Source of the DNA: Burkholderiaceae bacterium | Lineage (GTDB): Bacteria; Pseudomonadota; Gammaproteobacteria; Burkholderiales; Burkholderiaceae_B | Reading direction: 5' to 3' | Assembly (NCBI GenBank): GCA_021208885.1 | Contig: JAJOJF010000028.1 | Coordinates: 1 to 34,853, forward strand | DNA length: 34,853 nt | Shown here: piece after piece, positions 32,133 through 34,853 of the stretch | Layout: each line of letters opens with the position of its first letter | How positions within the stretch are numbered: position 1 is the first letter of the stretch | Made by a program: the position numbers and the translations under genes | The notes under the pieces: model-generated | Databases searched by the model: none | What the model saw: only the letters and a program-made list of their open reading frames with translations | Told to the model about the DNA's origin: nothing

Positions 32133-33205
32133 ATGCATCCGATAACCTCCTCTGCCGGGTATTGCGCCATCGTGACAGCGCTCGCGGTTGCGATCTCAGC
32201 CTGTGAGAGGGAAACCATCCCGGTTGTATCGACAGATGTGGTCCGGCCTGCGCAGATTCTTGAGATTACGCCAGAAGACGCTGCGACCAAGCTTCGGTTT
32301 CCGGCCGGGTGCGTGCGATCGAGCGGGCTGAACTTTCGTTTAATGTGCCGGGCTATCTCGTTGAATTCGGGCTGCTGGAAGGGTCAGCCGTACGGGCTGG
32401 CGATGTGGTGGCCAAGCTCGAAGACCGTGTGTTCAAAGCACGGGTTGCGGCGGCACTGGCGGAATTTAACCGCACCAAAACCGACCTCGAACGGTACCGC
32501 AGACTGTGGGAGACCGAGCGTGCGGTTGCCAAGTCGGAAGTAGATGATCGGGTCAGTCAGCTCGAGGTCGCTCGCACCAATCTGGCGGCAGCCGAACAGG
32601 ATCTTGCCGACACGACACTGCGTGCGCCGTTTGACGGGGTGATCACGCGCAGGCGGGTAGAGACCTTTGCCAGTGTGCAAGCCAAGCAACCCATCGCGGA
32701 CCTTCAGAACCTCGCAACGCTTGAGGTGGTCATCCACGTGCCGGAGCGGACATTTCGTACCGAGCGTCCCCGCAAACAAGCGCTCGCGGTGTTTGATGGC
32801 ATGCAAACACCAGAAATACCCCTGACCTTGCGTTCATACACGACCGAGGCCGATCCACAAACCCAGACCTATGAAGTGGTCCTCACGGTCGACCACATCC
32901 CATCCGAACTCTCTCTGCTGCCCGGCATGGCTGTCACGGTCATGCCATTTGCGAGCCCCTCTGAACTTGATCAACCCGGTATCTGGATTCCGATTAGCGC
33001 TGTCGTGGCAAGTGCCGACCGATCCAAATTTGTCTGGGCAGTCGGCTCTGACGGCTCGGTCAGTGCTCGCCCGGTCGTAACCGGCGAGGTGCGTGGCGCT
33101 GAGATCGAAGTGGTGTCAGGCCTTTTTGCGAACGACAAAATAGTAACTGCTGGCGTGCATTCACTTAAAAACGGCATGAAAGTCCGCCCCTTGCCTGGCA
33201 ATTAG
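32133..33205 (+). pseudogene. RND efflux periplasmic adaptor lipoprotein, frameshifted
   Basis: The first frame (from 32133) starts with a lipoprotein signal (VTALAVAISAC, lipobox ISAC) and continues to DAATKLRFPAG. The second frame (to 33205) continues the family: IERAELSFNVPGYLVEFGLLEGSAVRAGDVVAKLED, a long hairpin region with AEQDLADTTLRAPFDGVITRRRVE, then the barrel and MP domain ending in VTAGVHSLKNGMKVRPLP. The junction is at ~32305 after GCCGGG: one extra G would give FPAGVRAIERAEL in a single frame. Functionally one ~357-residue MFP gene with a one-base deletion in a short G run. It may be a real knockout, a phase-variable tract or a sequencing error. Confidence 0.85.
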
Positions 33206-33217
33206 GATGGGTTAGCC

Positions 33218-34853
33218 GTGAATATTGCCAGCTACACCTTGAACAAATCGACCATCGCCTGGGTCGTGACGTTGCTTGTGCTGGCTGGCGGTTATCTGTC
33301 CTACACCCAGCTCGGACGCTTTGAAGACCCGGAGTTTGTGATTCGCCAGGCGGTCGTGATCACGAGCTACCCGGGGGCCTCGCCCGCGCAGGTTGCCGAT
33401 GAAGTCACTGACCGGGTGGAAGGCGCCATCCAGCAAATGAAAGAGGTAGAAGAAATCACCTCGACCTCCCGGGCTGGCGAGTCACTGGTCAAAGTCGAGA
33501 TTGCCCTGCCATTCTCCCAAACACAGCAAGCGCTCGATCAAGTCTGGAGCAAGTTGCGCGCCCGGGTGGCCGATGTGGCTGCCGAACTGCCGCCTGGGGC
33601 TCACGCTCCCATCGTCAGGGACGATTTTGGGGATGTATACGCCCTTTTTTATGCCATCACGGGCCAAGGCTATTCAGCCCGCCAGTTGCAAGACTACGCA
33701 GACGACTTGCGTCGGGAGCTCTTGCTGGTACCAGGGGTGGCCAGTGTGGCGCTCCTGGGTGAGCAGCGCGAGGCCATCTACATCGAGATTTCGCACGAGC
33801 GGGCTGCCCGGCTTGGCGTGCCCCTCACACAGATCTACGCGTCGCTTAAGTCACAGAACATGATCAACGCAGCTGGCGATGTGATGGCAGGCAGCCAGCG
33901 GCTGCAAATCAATCCACAAAGCACGGTTGATTCGCTACAGACACTGCGCGAGCTCGTCGTGGCCGGCGATTCCCGCTCCGGGTTGATCAGGCTCAAAGAT
34001 GTGGCTGACGTTGAACGCAGTTACCTCTCACCACCGAGGGCGCTCATGCGGTATGACGGCGAGCCTGCCATTGGGCTGGGCGTCTCCAACATACAGGGCG
34101 GTAATGTGGTGCAAATGGGTGACGCAGTCAAACAGCGGCTGGCAGAACTCGACGGGATGCGACCGGTGGGCATGGAAATCCATCCGATTTCCATGCAATC
34201 CGACAGTGTCCGAGTCGCAGTCGATGGTTTTGTTCAGAACCTAATCGCAGCAGTTGCGATCGTGTTTGTGGTCCTGCTGCTTTTTTTAGGTGTTCGCAGC
34301 GGGCTCATCATCGGCGCAGTCCTTGTGCTCACGGTGGCCGGCACCCTGATTGCCATGTACGTGGATGACATCGCCATGCAGCGGATCTCGCTGGGGGCTT
34401 TGATCATCGCACTCGGTATGCTGGTCGATAACGCCATCGTGGTGACAGACGGCATACTGGTGCGCCTAAAACGCGGTGAAGATGCCCGCGCAGCTGCCCA
34501 AGCCGTGGTCAAGGCCACCCTCTGGCCACTGCTCGGTGGCACCGTGGTTGGAATACTGGCCTTCAGTGCAATCGGGCTCTCGCCAACAGACATGGGCGAG
34601 TATGCAGGCTCGTTGTTTTGGGTGATTCTCTATTCAATGATGCTTTCGTGGCTCTTTGCAGTCACGCTGACACCACTGTTTTGTGTGAAGTTCCTCAAAG
34701 CAAAACCCGAGAAAGCAACCCGGCCCTCTGGCGCCATGCAGGCCTATCAAAACCTTTTGCGGTTGACGCTGTCGCACAGAAAAACCAGTGGGCTCGTACT
34801 GCTGGCGCTCCTCATGGCAGGTGTGCTTGGATTCGGGCTCGTGCCGCCCGGTT
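33218..34853 (+). CDS. RND efflux transporter, inner-membrane subunit (3' end outside window)
   Basis: Starts with GTG at 33218 behind AGGATGG, 12 bases after the adaptor gene, and stays open to the window edge (~545 residues of an expected ~1,020-1,050). The start MNIASYTLNKSTIAWVVTLLVLAGGYLSYTQLGRFEDPEF is typical of RND pumps (first TM helix then the DPEF turn). Porter-domain motifs follow (ITSYPGASPAQVADEVTDRVEGAIQQM, LPPGAHAP), and ALGMLVDNAIVVTDGILVRLKRG is the TM4 proton-relay segment with D then N. It belongs to the hydrophobe/amphiphile type. It may pair with another adaptor if the local one is dead. Confidence 0.9.
   Translation, partial: MNIASYTLNKSTIAWVVTLLVLAGGYLSYTQLGRFEDPEFVIRQAVVITSYPGASPAQVADEVTDRVEGAIQQMKEVEEITSTSRAGESLVKVEIALPFSQTQQALDQVWSKLRARVADVAAELPPGAHAPIVRDDFGDVYALFYAITGQGYSARQLQDYADDLRRELLLVPGVASVALLGEQREAIYIEISHERAARLGVPLTQIYASLKSQNMINAAGDVMAGSQRLQINPQSTVDSLQTLRELVVAGDSRSGLIRLKDVADVERSYLSPPRALMRYDGEPAIGLGVSNIQGGNVVQMGDAVKQRLAELDGMRPVGMEIHPISMQSDSVRVAVDGFVQNLIAAVAIVFVVLLLFLGVRSGLIIGAVLVLTVAGTLIAMYVDDIAMQRISLGALIIALGMLVDNAIVVTDGILVRLKRGEDARAAAQAVVKATLWPLLGGTVVGILAFSAIGLSPTDMGEYAGSLFWVILYSMMLSWLFAVTLTPLFCVKFLKAKPEKATRPSGAMQAYQNLLRLTLSHRKTSGLVLLALLMAGVLGFGLVPPG

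Noticed and set aside
1..34853. CRISPR array
   Set aside because: No set of evenly spaced identical short repeats with unique spacers was seen; the 13-bp tandem units at 31992-32043 have no spacers.

Overview
The window looks like chromosomal DNA of a betaproteobacterium, most likely Burkholderiales/Alcaligenaceae. This is inferred from the style of the GdhA, FeoAB, Hmu and SEC-C proteins, the moderate GC content and the tight Shine-Dalgarno-led operons; no rRNA or intact tRNA gene is present to prove it. The dominant theme is metal handling, above all iron uptake and storage, interleaved with decayed toxin-antitoxin, defence and transposon remnants.

Layout: (1) 1-2041 holds a phage-type regulator and orphan or degenerate antitoxins. 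(2) 2042-5144 carries feoAB (ferrous iron import) behind a probable Fur box, divergent from an outer-membrane channel gene. (3) 5351-10040 is the most interesting part. It is a compact operon of an HMA2-like protein, a membrane-anchored ferritin-like diiron protein, three small membrane proteins (one with a Lys/Ala-rich histone-like tail, one with a Gly/Met-rich head) and a P1B-type ATPase with an atypical SCALKLATP transport motif, plus a convergent HMA2-transmembrane gene. The composition resembles ferrosome (fez) iron-organelle loci. (4) 10724-11684 has two complementary bacterioferritin subunits, one with ferroxidase ligands and one with the haem ligand. (5) 11685-17880 contains three direct copies of a ~150-bp imperfect palindrome that separate a RhuM-Fic gene, a copper operon (DUF2946, PCuAC-like, MbnP, MbnH) and a HigB/HigA-type pair.

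(6) 18388-23893 is a Fur-box-led haem uptake operon hmuRSTU-V. hmuV is cut just after Walker A by an IS1634-type element (23888-25563) whose own transposase is frameshifted; the rest of hmuV is not in the window. (7) 25585-29856 has two diverged tandem paralogues (one with a SEC-C zinc motif) and a glutamate dehydrogenase. (8) 29878-31759 is a decay zone: a DinJ-YafQ pair with frameshifted toxin, a tnpB fragment, and remnants that look like a Septu-type PtuA-PtuB defence pair. (9) 32133 to the end is an RND efflux system: a periplasmic adaptor broken by a one-base frameshift, and an inner-membrane pump gene that runs off the window.

Working model: ferrous iron enters by FeoB and haem iron by Hmu (probably now defective here). 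Cytosolic iron is either mineralised in a mixed bacterioferritin shell or pumped into a membrane compartment by the P1B ATPase, with the small membrane proteins and the anchored ferritin-like enzyme shaping that compartment. The two Fur boxes and the gene content are visible in the sequence; the organelle is inference.
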